Shown here piece after piece: positions 45,109-54,408 of a DNA stretch of 64,000 bases. The first letter of the stretch is position 1. Each line of letters starts with the position of its first letter. The notes under the pieces are model-generated. The model had not been told where the DNA came from. It saw only the letters and a list, made by a program, of their open reading frames with translations, and did no database searches. Source of the DNA: Hymenobacter monticola (lineage in GTDB: Bacteria > Bacteroidota > Bacteroidia > Cytophagales > Hymenobacteraceae); contig NZ_CP094535.1 of assembly GCF_022811645.1 (NCBI RefSeq), positions 112,476-176,475 of the forward strand. The letters run 5' to 3'. Both the position numbers and the translations under genes were made by a program.

Positions 45109-46245
45109 ATGAAGAATTACTTGATGGTTTTACTATTAATACCGAGCCTAGCTGCTGCGCAAACACCCATCCACTTCGTACTGAAGGGCCACATGGGTCC
45201 AAGTACTTACCGCGGCGCGCCTATCTACGTCTATCTGCGCAGCGGGAGAATGTTGGATTCTGCGCTAGTAGAGAAAGGGCGGTTCGAACTGAATGGCACC
45301 GTGGACGAACCCACTAAAGGATTTCTCTCTATGAAGCGGAATAGCGGGGATATGTCGGACTCCAAGGCGGTCTTTTACCTTGAACAAGGCACGCTCGTTT
45401 TCACCAGTCCCGATTCGCTCAAGCACGCGCACGTGGGCGGCACGCCGCTCACGGACGCCTGGCGGACGTTATGGACGGCAAAACAACCGATTGTTCAGCA
45501 GCTCAAGGTTCTGGAAAACGAGTCACGGGCCGCTACGCTGGCCCAGCAGCAGTCCCTGGCGTTCCAGCAAGGCCTGCGGGCCCGGCACGCGGCTACGGTG
45601 CGGGCAGGCGTCCGCTTAGATTCTGCGTTCGTCCGCGCGCACCCCACTTCGCCCATCAGCCTATATGTATTGAACAGCTTGAGCAAGGACTCCACGAATG
45701 CTGCGCTGGTGACGGCCCTGCTCCCGACCCTCTCGCCTGCGGCGTTTACCAGCCCCCGAGCCGAGGAAATTCGGACGACAATCCAGCAGAACGCGCGGGG
45801 CATTAAGTCCGAGACGGCGCTGAAGGTGGGGCAACTGGCCCCCAACTTCACCCAAGCCACACCCGATGGCCGGCCAGTATCGCTCGCGGATTACCGCGGC
45901 AAATACGTGCTGGTCGATTTCTGGGCCAGCTGGTGCGGGCCTTGCCGCCAGGAAAACCCGAACCTAACCAAAGCCTATCACAACTACAAAGACAAGAACT
46001 TCGACGTGCTCGGCGTATCGCTCGACGAGGCCAAGGACCGGGCCAAGTGGGTGAAGGCCGTTCAGGATGACCACCTGCCCTGGACGCAAGTGGCGGAGTT
46101 GAAAGGTTGGCAAAGCAAAGCGGCCACCGCATATTTCATCAAGGCCATTCCGCAGAATTTCTTGGTGGACCCCACGGGTAAAATTATCGCCATGAATTTG
46201 CGTGGTGAGGAGCTGCCGAGGGCACTGGCGCGCTTAATTAAGTAG
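45109..46245 (+). CDS. TlpA-like periplasmic thioredoxin (DUF4369/AhpC-TSA type)
   Basis: A 378-residue secreted thiol-disulfide protein. The signal peptide is MKNYLMVLLLIPSLAAAQ. Residues about 20-230 are a DUF4369-like N-terminal domain (FVLKGHMGPSTYRGAPIYVYLRSG); residues about 240-378 are a thioredoxin fold with KYVLVDFWASWCGPCRQENPNL, active Cys276 and Cys279, and cis-Pro in KAIPQNFLVDP. The frame begins at TTG 45103; ATG 45109 is preferred. Within the peptide cassette it may reduce or isomerise wrong disulfides in the six-cysteine product, or keep the exporter's peptidase Cys reduced. Similar proteins also occur alone in Bacteroidota, so its role here is inferred. Confidence 0.88.
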   Translation: MKNYLMVLLLIPSLAAAQTPIHFVLKGHMGPSTYRGAPIYVYLRSGRMLDSALVEKGRFELNGTVDEPTKGFLSMKRNSGDMSDSKAVFYLEQGTLVFTSPDSLKHAHVGGTPLTDAWRTLWTAKQPIVQQLKVLENESRAATLAQQQSLAFQQGLRARHAATVRAGVRLDSAFVRAHPTSPISLYVLNSLSKDSTNAALVTALLPTLSPAAFTSPRAEEIRTTIQQNARGIKSETALKVGQLAPNFTQATPDGRPVSLADYRGKYVLVDFWASWCGPCRQENPNLTKAYHNYKDKNFDVLGVSLDEAKDRAKWVKAVQDDHLPWTQVAELKGWQSKAATAYFIKAIPQNFLVDPTGKIIAMNLRGEELPRALARLIK

Positions 46246-46372
46246 ATACAAACCTCATGTAGGGTACAGTAAATTACTAGTGGTCTTGTTCTTATTGGCC
46301 GACAAAGTCCCGTCTAGTTAATATGAATGCTTCAGTCGAGCCTAAGGGATTGCACAAGTTAACCAGCATGCC

Positions 46373-48730
46373 ATGAGCAAATTCACGTACTATCAGCAGC
46401 TCGACATCATGGACTGCGGGCCTACTTGCTTGCGCATGGTTGCCAAGCATTATGGCCGGCACTTCACGGCGCAGTCGTTGCGGGAGCGGGCCCAGATTGG
46501 CAAAGATGGGGTGTCGCTGCTGGGCATTGCGGAGGCTGCTGAAGCTATTGGGTTTCGGTCACTGGGTGCGAAAGTGTCGTTTGAAAAGCTGGCCAAGGAA
46601 GCCCCGCTACCCTGCATTGTGCATTGGCAACAGAATCACTTCGTGGTGGTGTACGCGATTACCGGAGCGAGCAACAAGTGGTTAAACAATATCCGAGGCG
46701 GCTATAGAAGGTCCAGTGACACCGACATTCTCCGGTCTCAAGTACCCACCTTTGACTTCCCTGCCGGGGCCGAAGCTATTTTTTCAACCCGGCCAGCGCC
46801 AGAGGCCGTTAAAAGTCCGGGTACCGGCTCACGCCGAGGCACCGTTTACGTAGCCGACCCTGCCCGGGGCCTAGTTTCCTACACCGCCGAAGAGTTTTGC
46901 GAGGGATGGCTCTCCAACCGCACGGAAACGCAAAGTGAGGGCGTGGCGCTGCTTCTGGAGCCTACTCCTGCTTTTCACGAGCAAGACGACGAGCAAGCTG
47001 TCAGCTACAGTTTTGGGCGCGTGCTGGGCTACTTGGGGCAATACAAACAGTTACTGGTGCAACTGCTACTAGGCCTGGCCGTGGGAAGCGGGCTGCAACT
47101 GCTGGTACCCTTCCTGACGCAATCAGTCGTGGACATTGGCATTAACACCCAGAACGTGCCGTTTATCTACTTGGTCCTGGGTGCTCAATTGATGCTGATG
47201 GTTGGGCGGCTGATGATGGAATTCATTCAAAGCTGGCTCTTGCTACACATCAGCACCCGCGTTAACCTCAGCATCCTGTCTGATTTTCTAATCAAGTTGA
47301 TGCGCCTGCCGCTCTCGTTCTTCGATACCAAGCGTTTCGGCGATATTATGCAGCGCGTCGGCGACCACCACCGCATTGAGACATTCGTAACGGGGCAGGC
47401 AGTATCCCTGCCCTTCGCACTGGCGAACATATCGATATTGAGCGTGGTAATAGCTTTATACAGCTTACCAATTTTTGGCGTGTACGTTGTCTCTAACTTG
47501 CTGTATGCAGGTTGGATAATACTGTTTCTACGCCAACGCCGCAAGCTGGACACTAAGCGCTTCGACCTGTCGGCCCAGAGTCAGAGCGCCTTGGTGCAAC
47601 TTATTCAGGGGATGCAGGAAATTAAGCTGGCGGGCGCGGAGCGGCAAAGCCGCTGGGCGTGGGAACGGCTCCAGGCCCGCTTGTTCCGGTGGCAGATGAA
47701 GAGCCTGAGCCTAGGCCAGTACCAGCAAGTAGGCGCCTTTCTGATTAATGATGGCAAAAACATTCTGATTACGTTTCTGGCCGCGCAGGCCGTTATCAAT
47801 GGGCAGTTGACGCTGGGGGCCATGCTGGCCATGCAGCAGCTCATTGGCCAGCTCAATGGCCCCGTAAACCAATTAGTGGGGTTATCCCAAAGCTTGCAGG
47901 ATGCCAAAATAAGCCTGGAGCGACTTAACGAGATTCATACCCTCGCAGATGAAGAGCCAGCTGGACACCCTACTATTCAGAAACTGCCCGCTGGTGGTCT
48001 GGAAGTGCACCAACTCTCGTTTCGCTACCCCGGCGCTGGCAACGAACCGGTTCTGAGCGCGGTAGATTTACAAATTCCAGCAGGCAAGACAACAGCAATT
48101 GTGGGTATGAGCGGCAGTGGCAAGACTACCTTGCTCAAGCTACTGCTCAAGTTTTATGACCCCAGCCAGGGCGAAATTCGGCTGGGCGAGGCGGCGCTCC
48201 GTAATATTAGCCATGCTGCGTGGCGGGCACAGTGCGGGGTAGTAATGCAGGAAGGGTTCGTATTTTCCGATACCATTGCCCGCAACATCGCCGTGGGTGC
48301 TGAGCGCATCGATGCCCAAAAGCTCGAGCATGCCGTGCGAGTAGCCAACCTGCGCGAGTTTGTGGACGGGCTGCCGTTGGGGCTGCATACGAAAATTGGA
48401 ACTGAAGGAACCGGCATCAGCCAGGGCCAGAGACAGCGCATTCTCATTGCCCGGACCGTTTACAAAGACCCGCAATTCATTTTCTTCGACGAGGCAACCA
48501 ATGCGCTGGACGCCACCAACGAGGCTATTATCATGAAGAACCTAGACGAGTTCTTTCGCGGCCGAACCGTCATTATCGTTGCTCACCGGCTCAGCACGGT
48601 TTGTCACGCCGACCAGATTGTGGTGCTTGATAAAGGAACGTTGATTGAGGGCGGCACGCACGCCGAGTTGGTGGCCCAACGGGGCGCTTACTGGCAACTG
48701 GTGAAAAATCAACTTGAACTGGGCTCCTAA
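46373..48730 (+). CDS. C39-peptidase-containing ABC exporter (PCAT type)
   Basis: A 785-residue fused peptidase-permease-ATPase that cleaves double-glycine leaders and exports the core. The C39 domain (1-165) has catalytic Cys15 in MDCGPTCLRMVAKHYG, His89 in QQNHFVVVY and Asp in VADPARG, but a longer-than-usual stretch (about 100-145, NNIRGGYRRSSDTDILRS) separates His and Asp. Six membrane helices span about 215-490. The ATPase has Walker A GMSGSGKTTLLKLLL, signature ISQGQRQRI, Walker B FIFFDEATNALD and switch His in VAHRLS. It follows the thioredoxin by 127 bp and precedes the HlyD-type gene by 15-33 bp. Natural substrate: presumably the peptide at 44474. Confidence 0.94.
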   Translation: MSKFTYYQQLDIMDCGPTCLRMVAKHYGRHFTAQSLRERAQIGKDGVSLLGIAEAAEAIGFRSLGAKVSFEKLAKEAPLPCIVHWQQNHFVVVYAITGASNKWLNNIRGGYRRSSDTDILRSQVPTFDFPAGAEAIFSTRPAPEAVKSPGTGSRRGTVYVADPARGLVSYTAEEFCEGWLSNRTETQSEGVALLLEPTPAFHEQDDEQAVSYSFGRVLGYLGQYKQLLVQLLLGLAVGSGLQLLVPFLTQSVVDIGINTQNVPFIYLVLGAQLMLMVGRLMMEFIQSWLLLHISTRVNLSILSDFLIKLMRLPLSFFDTKRFGDIMQRVGDHHRIETFVTGQAVSLPFALANISILSVVIALYSLPIFGVYVVSNLLYAGWIILFLRQRRKLDTKRFDLSAQSQSALVQLIQGMQEIKLAGAERQSRWAWERLQARLFRWQMKSLSLGQYQQVGAFLINDGKNILITFLAAQAVINGQLTLGAMLAMQQLIGQLNGPVNQLVGLSQSLQDAKISLERLNEIHTLADEEPAGHPTIQKLPAGGLEVHQLSFRYPGAGNEPVLSAVDLQIPAGKTTAIVGMSGSGKTTLLKLLLKFYDPSQGEIRLGEAALRNISHAAWRAQCGVVMQEGFVFSDTIARNIAVGAERIDAQKLEHAVRVANLREFVDGLPLGLHTKIGTEGTGISQGQRQRILIARTVYKDPQFIFFDEATNALDATNEAIIMKNLDEFFRGRTVIIVAHRLSTVCHADQIVVLDKGTLIEGGTHAELVAQRGAYWQLVKNQLELGS

Positions 48731-48745
48731 AATCAGCCTAGCTCA

Positions 48746-50056
48746 ATGCTAGCACTATTTCTTATGAATCAGAGCACTACATTTGTTGAACTGCGGTCAG
48801 AAGAGGTGCAAGAGCTGCTAGCTCGCCCTCCGCGGTGGCTACTGCGCTGGGGAATCACCGTAGTATTTCTGATTCTGCTCTCGGTATTTGCTGGCGCCTG
48901 GGTTATTCATTACCCTGACCTAGTAAGAGCTTCCTTTAAGCTCACCACTGCCAACGCGCCAAAAGCGGTGCTGGCCCGCACTGACGGTAAAATTGTCCGT
49001 TTATTTGTGCAAGAAGGCCAACTGGTGCCACCTGGCGCCACACTGGCGTATTTGGAGAGCACTGCCCGCCACGACGAGGTAATACATTTGGCGCGGGAGT
49101 TAAAAGCAGCTTGGGCGGTCTGTCGGCGGGGCAATTTGGAAGGGTTACGGCAAATCAATCTGTCGGCTTATCATCAACTCGGCGAGTTGCAAAACGATTA
49201 TCAGACTTTTGAGCAGCGGCATATACAACTGCGCGCTTATCTAGCAGATGGTTTCTACAGCAAGAAGCGAAAGCTGTTGCAACTGGAGCTGATTGACTTA
49301 CAGACATTAGCGCAACAACAACGACAGCAACGAGTGCTACAGGCTCGGGATGCCACGCTGGCGCAAGAAGACTATGAGACGCAACGGCAACTGGCCGAGC
49401 AAAAGGTAATTCCTGAACTGGAATTTAAGCGCGAGGAAAGCAAGAATATCGCGCGACAACTGGCTTACCAGCAAACCGCTTCAGTCTTAGTTAATAATGT
49501 GACTGCCCAGCGCGCCAAACAGAAAGAAATACTGGAATTAGACAAACAGGTAGCGGAAGAACGCGACCAGTTTTTACAGGCGTTAAATACCTTGCAAAGT
49601 GCTGTCAACTCTTGGCAAGCCAGGTACGTGTTATCGGCTCCCGTAAGTGGCCGGGTATTCTTTCCCGGCATAATTCAGGAAAACCAAGTCGTCGCGACCA
49701 GCCAAGAGCTATTTTATGTTGCTCCGCCGAGTGCAACTTATATCGGAGAATTGCGAGTACCGCAGCAGAATGCGGGCAAGGTGCAGGTCGGGCAGGATGT
49801 GTTGGTAAAGTTTGCCGGCTTTCCCTATCAGGAATATGGTGCAATACGAGGCCAGATTACGGCCATTGCTAACATTTCGTTCAAGGACAGCATCTTTCTA
49901 GCGCGGGTGGCATTGCCAGCAGGCTTGAAAACCACTTATGGCAAGTCGCTGGCTTATAGAACTGGTATGACGGCCTCAGCAGATATTATCACCGCCGATA
50001 ATCGCTTGTTAGAAAAGCTATTTTATCAACTTCGTAAAGTAACCGAAGGGCAGTGA
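48746..50056 (+). CDS. HlyD-family secretion adaptor
   Basis: A 436-residue adaptor linking the ABC exporter to the outer membrane. One N-terminal membrane helix (about 34-56, WGITVVFLILLSVFAGAWVIHY) follows a cytoplasmic segment (ELRSEEVQELLARPPRW). Half lipoyl motifs (KIVRLFVQEGQLVPPGATLAYLES and ARYVLSAPVSGRVFF) flank a long coiled-coil hairpin of about 110-280, rich in Gln. The C-terminal barrel ends near IITADNRLLEKLFYQLRKV. An alternative start is ATG 48764 (MNQSTTFVELRSEE), which fits family members slightly better. No outer-membrane TolC is adjacent; the TolC at 31236 or another must serve. Confidence 0.88.
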   Translation: MLALFLMNQSTTFVELRSEEVQELLARPPRWLLRWGITVVFLILLSVFAGAWVIHYPDLVRASFKLTTANAPKAVLARTDGKIVRLFVQEGQLVPPGATLAYLESTARHDEVIHLARELKAAWAVCRRGNLEGLRQINLSAYHQLGELQNDYQTFEQRHIQLRAYLADGFYSKKRKLLQLELIDLQTLAQQQRQQRVLQARDATLAQEDYETQRQLAEQKVIPELEFKREESKNIARQLAYQQTASVLVNNVTAQRAKQKEILELDKQVAEERDQFLQALNTLQSAVNSWQARYVLSAPVSGRVFFPGIIQENQVVATSQELFYVAPPSATYIGELRVPQQNAGKVQVGQDVLVKFAGFPYQEYGAIRGQITAIANISFKDSIFLARVALPAGLKTTYGKSLAYRTGMTASADIITADNRLLEKLFYQLRKVTEGQ

Positions 50057-50074
50057 TGAGCTAAGTTGTGCAAC

Positions 50075-50367
50075 CTAGCTCACGGGATAAGCGTGGCGGG
50101 TAAAGAGCGTGAGCGCCTGGGGGTCGATGTTGTTCTCTTGGCAAATTTTGGCAGCCAGCGTTACCTGGCACTGTGCGAGGCCGGCGCCGTTTTCCGCCAA
50201 CTCGGTTGCGACGTCCCACCCCTGCTCAGGATGAACGACCAACTCGCAACGGGTCGGGGCCTGCTTCACGTCGTCGTATAGGTGGAATGGCAGTGCATGC
50301 GTGACGCCGGCCAGCGTAACTAAGTTTGTTCCCAGGAAAGGAAAGCAGATGGTAGGGAAAGGTAGAT
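50075..50367 (-). pseudogene. open frame of uncertain coding status at the cassette edge
   Basis: A minus-strand frame ending at TAG 50075-50077 that reads like protein (ALPFHLYDDVKQAPTRCELVVHPEQ, LAENGAGLAQCQVTLAAKICQENNI), but no ATG, GTG or TTG start was found near its beginning. It probably represents a decayed or 5'-disrupted gene. No family recognised. Confidence 0.4.
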
Positions 50368-50493
50368 TTAAGGGAGGCACACCAGCCAGCCCTGACGCAG
50401 AAAACGCTCGCGCAGCTCGTCGGCCGACGTGTCCTCCCCGATGAATTGCAGCCACTCGGCCACGGTGGTCAGGTCCGGGGCTTCGGCCAGAAA
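50368..50493 (-). pseudogene. C-terminal fragment of an unknown gene cut by the Tn3 element
   Basis: From the transposon boundary the minus strand reads FLAEAPDLTTVAEWLQFIGE...RERFLRQGWLVCLP and ends at TAA 50368-50370. The codon pattern is protein-like and GC-rich. The remainder of the gene is not found across the element (the right flank belongs to a different frame), consistent with rearrangement. Confidence 0.5.
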
Positions 50494-50531
50494 GGGTGTT
50501 GTTAAACAAATAGAGTAAAACCTCCGACTCG
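50494..50531. repeat. 38-bp terminal inverted repeat, left end of Tn3 element
   Basis: Starts GGGTGTTGTTAAACAAATAG; matches the right repeat except A for G at the position after TAG. Confidence 0.9.
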
Positions 50532-50536
50532 GCACG

Positions 50537-51175
50537 CTAGGCCGGTGCGTTCAGGCCCGGCTGGCGCTGCAGTTTGGCCAGGTAGTTTTTCAGGGAGAGG
50601 TACTTGCCGTACTTCAGGTGCACGTCCACGATGGTGGCCAGCGGCACGCCCAGCGCGTGCAGGTGCAGGATGCGTTCGCGGTCGGCGTCGTACATCGACG
50701 GCTGCACCACGCCCTTGGGTTTGCCCAGCACGATGCCCTGCTCGCGCCGCACCCGCAGCCCTTCCTTCGTGCGCTCGGACACGAAGTCCCGCTCCAGCTC
50801 GGCCAGCATGGCGAAAATGGTGAGCAGGATTTTGTGGGTCATGTCGCGGTGGTTCTGCGGGTCCAGGTCCAGGCCCTGCTTGACCAGAATCAGCCGGCAG
50901 CGCTTGTGGTGAATCAGCTCCTCAATCAGCGCCAGCACTTCGCGCAGCGAGCGACCCAGCCGCGAGAGCTCGGACACAATCACGGTGTCGCCGGCGGCGA
51001 CCTTGGCCAGTAGCTCGGGGAGGCGGCGCTGCCCGGCGGTCCGGCGCGAGGACATCTCGACCTCAATCCACTCGTCCAGGGTCCAGCGGTGCTCGACCAG
51101 GTAGCGGGCGATGAGGCTCTTTTGGCTCTCGGCCGATTGGGCGCTGGTCGAGACGCGGACGTAGCCAAAAATCAT
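50537..51175 (-). CDS. tnpR: serine resolvase/invertase of the Tn3 element
   Basis: A 212-residue site-specific recombinase. The catalytic Ser9 is in MIFGYVRVSTSAQSAES; SELSRLGRSLREVLALIEEL carries the conserved Arg/Ser-Arg; FAMLAELERDFVSERTKEGL is the long E-helix; the C-terminal HTH resembles LHLHALGVPLATIVDVHL. ATG 51175 was chosen because the upstream frame crosses the res region. It resolves cointegrates formed by the transposase. The same C-terminus occurs, damaged, in the miniature copy at 41141-42184. Confidence 0.93.
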   Translation of the reverse strand: MIFGYVRVSTSAQSAESQKSLIARYLVEHRWTLDEWIEVEMSSRRTAGQRRLPELLAKVAAGDTVIVSELSRLGRSLREVLALIEELIHHKRCRLILVKQGLDLDPQNHRDMTHKILLTIFAMLAELERDFVSERTKEGLRVRREQGIVLGKPKGVVQPSMYDADRERILHLHALGVPLATIVDVHLKYGKYLSLKNYLAKLQRQPGLNAPA

Positions 51176-51313
51176 GGGCAAAACGGGGTGGTTAGCGATA
51201 AGGTAAAAGGTCCTCGTAAAGGTACCGGTTTTCGATACCTTTACACGCACGTTAACCCTATCAAACGACGGTAGGGATAACGGTCGTTTACACCATCGCA
51301 TTTTGGGCACCTT
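51176..51313. promoter_or_regulatory. res-like region between divergent tnpR and tnpA
   Basis: 138 bp with two inverted repeats that could be resolvase subsites: GTAAAGGTA (51216-51224) with TACCTTTAC (51236-51244), and AAACGAC (51263-51269) with GTCGTTT (51283-51289). Divergent promoters must also lie here. Role inferred from position. Confidence 0.65.
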
Positions 51314-54300
51314 ATGGCCACGCACCTGCGGATTCACATGGGCAAGGAGCGTGAGCTATACGAGCAGCCCCCGCTGGTGCCGGCGACCGAGCAGGCGCGG
51401 GTATTTGCCGTGCCGGCATGGGCCGATGTTCACCTGGCCCGGATGCTGGCGCCGGCTAACCGCGTCGGGTTTCTGTTGCAACTGGGCTACTTCCAGATCA
51501 GCCAGCGCTTCTACGTGGCCACGCGCTACCACGCGGCCGATGTGGCCTTCGTGGCGCGGCAGTTGGGCGTGGCCCCGGCCGAGTTCGCGCCCGCCCGCTA
51601 CGCCGATGCCCGGTACTACGCCCATCAGCAGCTCTTGTGCGAGCAGTTGGGTATTGCGCGTTTCGACGCGGCCGCCACGGAGCGTTTGTACCAGGAGGCC
51701 GTGCGCCTGAGCAGCCAGCACCTCAAGCCGTCAACTGTCTTCGACTACCTGGTGCTGTTTCTGCACGAGCACCGGCTGGAGCTGCCCACCTACAACACGC
51801 TGGCCGACCTCATCACGCGGGCCCTGCTCGCGTTTGAGAAACGGCTGCTCCACCGCTTGCAGCAGCACCTGCAGCCCGGCGAGCAGCGCTTGCTGGACCG
51901 GCTGCTGGCCGCCGACGACCCCGACGCCCGCGAGGCGGATGCGGACCGCCGCTACCCGCTCACCTTTCTCAAGCGCATCCGCCAGGGCCTGCGGGCCGGG
52001 GAAATCCGCGAACGGGTCACCCATTTCGCCTCCCTGCGGCAGCTCTTTGAGCAGCTGCAGCCGCTCTGGCAGCGGTTGCGCCTCTCCGACCAGGCCATCA
52101 CCTACTACGCCGAGTACGTGCTGCGGGCCCAAGCCGCGCAACTCTACCGCCGCGATGAGCGGCGCTACCTCTACCTGCTCAGCTTCGTGGTGCACCAGTA
52201 CTACGAGCTGGGTGATGCCCTGGTCGATACGCTGCTGCAAACCATGACCAGCGCCGCCAATCAGTGCCGCGAGCAGGTCAAGGAGACGCTTTACCAGCAA
52301 CGCACCGCCACCCAGCAGCTGACCAGCCAGGTCACCGGCCGCGGCTACCGGCACCTGCAAGCCCTGACCCAGATTCGCGCCCTGGTCGACGCGCCCGACG
52401 TGCCGGCCGAGCAAAAGCTCCAGCGCATCGACGCGCTGCTGCAGCGCCACCAGGTCACGGCCGCGCAACTCAGCGAAGACCACCAGCAGCTGGAGCAATT
52501 GCGCCAGGCCACCGAGCAGCAGGCCGGAGAGGCGCTGTTTCACGAGGCGCTGGCCGCCGCCTCGTTGCGCCTGCAGACTAAGCTCGGGACCCTGGTCAAA
52601 GCGCTGGTCGTGGACGAAGCAACCACCCGCGCCGACCTGTGGCGGGCGGTGCAGTACTACCAGCAGCACGACGGGCACCTGGGCGCGCAGGTGCCGCTGG
52701 ACTTTCTCTCGCTCACGCAACGGGCCTACGTCCTCGATGCGCAGGGCCGGCTGCGCCCATCGCTCTACAAAGCGCTGCTGTTTCTGGAGATGGCCAAGGC
52801 CGTCAAGTCTGGCCAGCTCAACTTCACCTGCTGCTACCAGTACCGGGCCTTCGAGCACTACCTGCTGCCGGCCGCGCAGTGGGCCAAGCAGCGCGAAGCC
52901 CTGCTGGAACAGGCCGGGCTAAGTGCCTGGCGCGACTTTGCCGCGGTGCAAACCACGCTTCAGGCGCAGCTGCAGGCCCAGTTTACCGCCACGAACGCCC
53001 ACCTGAGCGGGGCCGACAACCCGCACGCGCACCGCACCCCGGCCGGGCGCTACCGTCTCACCACGCCCCGGTTGCCGGCCGAGCAGCCCCGCCTGCCCGC
53101 CCACCTGTTTCCCCGCCACCGGGTGGTGCCCTTGCGCGAGGTGCTCACCAGCGTGGCCCGGCTCACCCAATTTGACACGGCTTTTGGCTCGTTGCCCAGC
53201 AAGCACGCCCGCACGCCGCCACCCTTATCGCAGCTGCTGGCCGCTCTGGTCGGACTCGGCTGCAACTTGGGCCTGCGCCGCTTGGCCCAGGTTGCGCCGC
53301 AGGTGGACGAAGCGGCCCTGCAGCGCCTGGCCAGCACCCATTTCTCGCTCGACAACCTGCGCCAGGCCAACGAGCTGATTCTAAACTTTACGCGCCAGCT
53401 GCGCCTGCGCGAGACCTTTCGGCTCTCGCCCGATGTGCTGCATAGCAGCAGCGACGGGCAGAAATACGACCTGGCCGTGGACTCGCTCGGCGGCAGCGCT
53501 TCCTTCAAATACTTCGGCAACCGCCGCGGCCTGACGGCCTACTCCTACGTGGACGAAACGCTGCTTGTCTTCGACTCGACCGTGTTCAGCGCTGCCGACC
53601 GCGAGGCCACGCACCTGCTGGAAGGGCTGTTGCGCCACGCCGTGCGGCCCACCGACGTGCACAGCACGGACACGCACGGCTACACGGAAGTCATTTTCGC
53701 CGTGACCCGCATGCTGGGCATCGCCTACGAGCCGCGCATCCGCCAGCTCACCAACCAGCAGCTCTACAGCTGGGAGCCCGTGGCCGCCCACCGCCAGCTG
53801 GGGCAGACGCTGCTGCCCGACGCGCGCCTCGACCCCGAACGCATCGCCCGGCACTGGGACGAGGTCCTGCGCCTGGTCGTCACCCTGAAGCTGCGTCACA
53901 GCGAGGCCTCGCGTCTGTTCGGCCGCCTCAACTCCTACGCCCGCCAGCACCCGCTTTACCGGGCCCTGAAAGAGCTGGGCCGGCTGGTTAAAACCGAGTT
54001 TCTGCTGCGCTACGTAGACCAGGTCGAACTGCGCCAGCGCATCCAGAAGCAACTCAACAAGGGCGAAAGCGCCCACCGCCTGGCCCACGCCGTCTGGCAC
54101 GGGCGCAACCAGGAGTTTCACGCCGCCACCCGCTCCGAGCAGCTGGTGGCCGAGACCTGCAAGCGCCTACTGATGAACGCCATCATCTGCTGGAATTACC
54201 TGCACCTCTCCCAGCACCTGGCCCGGCTGCCGCCCGAGCAGCAGGCCGCCACCCTGGCCACGCTCTCGCCCTTCGCCGTGCTCTCCTACCGCCACCTGAA

Positions 54301-54403
54301 CCTGCACGGCGAGTACGACTTCTCCGACCACCCCCTGCCGGCCGAAGCCCCATTTGACATGGACTTGATTGCCGCCTGGCAGCCGCCGAGCAAACCCGCG
54401 TAA
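51314..54403 (+). CDS. tnpA: Tn3-family transposase
   Basis: A 1029-residue replicative transposase. The N-terminal region (residues 1-170) is the DUF4158-like DNA-binding part (YFQISQRFYVATRYHAADVAFVARQLG). The catalytic DDE domain occupies about 590-1000: SSDGQKYDLAVDSLGGSASFKYFGNRRGLTAYSYVDE contains the first Asp, STDTHGYTEVIFAVTRMLG the second, and HAVWHGRNQEFHAATRSEQ the Glu region. Length is normal. It ends 5 bp before the right terminal repeat. Appears intact. Confidence 0.95.
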   Translation: MATHLRIHMGKERELYEQPPLVPATEQARVFAVPAWADVHLARMLAPANRVGFLLQLGYFQISQRFYVATRYHAADVAFVARQLGVAPAEFAPARYADARYYAHQQLLCEQLGIARFDAAATERLYQEAVRLSSQHLKPSTVFDYLVLFLHEHRLELPTYNTLADLITRALLAFEKRLLHRLQQHLQPGEQRLLDRLLAADDPDAREADADRRYPLTFLKRIRQGLRAGEIRERVTHFASLRQLFEQLQPLWQRLRLSDQAITYYAEYVLRAQAAQLYRRDERRYLYLLSFVVHQYYELGDALVDTLLQTMTSAANQCREQVKETLYQQRTATQQLTSQVTGRGYRHLQALTQIRALVDAPDVPAEQKLQRIDALLQRHQVTAAQLSEDHQQLEQLRQATEQQAGEALFHEALAAASLRLQTKLGTLVKALVVDEATTRADLWRAVQYYQQHDGHLGAQVPLDFLSLTQRAYVLDAQGRLRPSLYKALLFLEMAKAVKSGQLNFTCCYQYRAFEHYLLPAAQWAKQREALLEQAGLSAWRDFAAVQTTLQAQLQAQFTATNAHLSGADNPHAHRTPAGRYRLTTPRLPAEQPRLPAHLFPRHRVVPLREVLTSVARLTQFDTAFGSLPSKHARTPPPLSQLLAALVGLGCNLGLRRLAQVAPQVDEAALQRLASTHFSLDNLRQANELILNFTRQLRLRETFRLSPDVLHSSSDGQKYDLAVDSLGGSASFKYFGNRRGLTAYSYVDETLLVFDSTVFSAADREATHLLEGLLRHAVRPTDVHSTDTHGYTEVIFAVTRMLGIAYEPRIRQLTNQQLYSWEPVAAHRQLGQTLLPDARLDPERIARHWDEVLRLVVTLKLRHSEASRLFGRLNSYARQHPLYRALKELGRLVKTEFLLRYVDQVELRQRIQKQLNKGESAHRLAHAVWHGRNQEFHAATRSEQLVAETCKRLLMNAIICWNYLHLSQHLARLPPEQQAATLATLSPFAVLSYRHLNLHGEYDFSDHPLPAEAPFDMDLIAAWQPPSKPA

Positions 54404-54408
54404 CCGGT

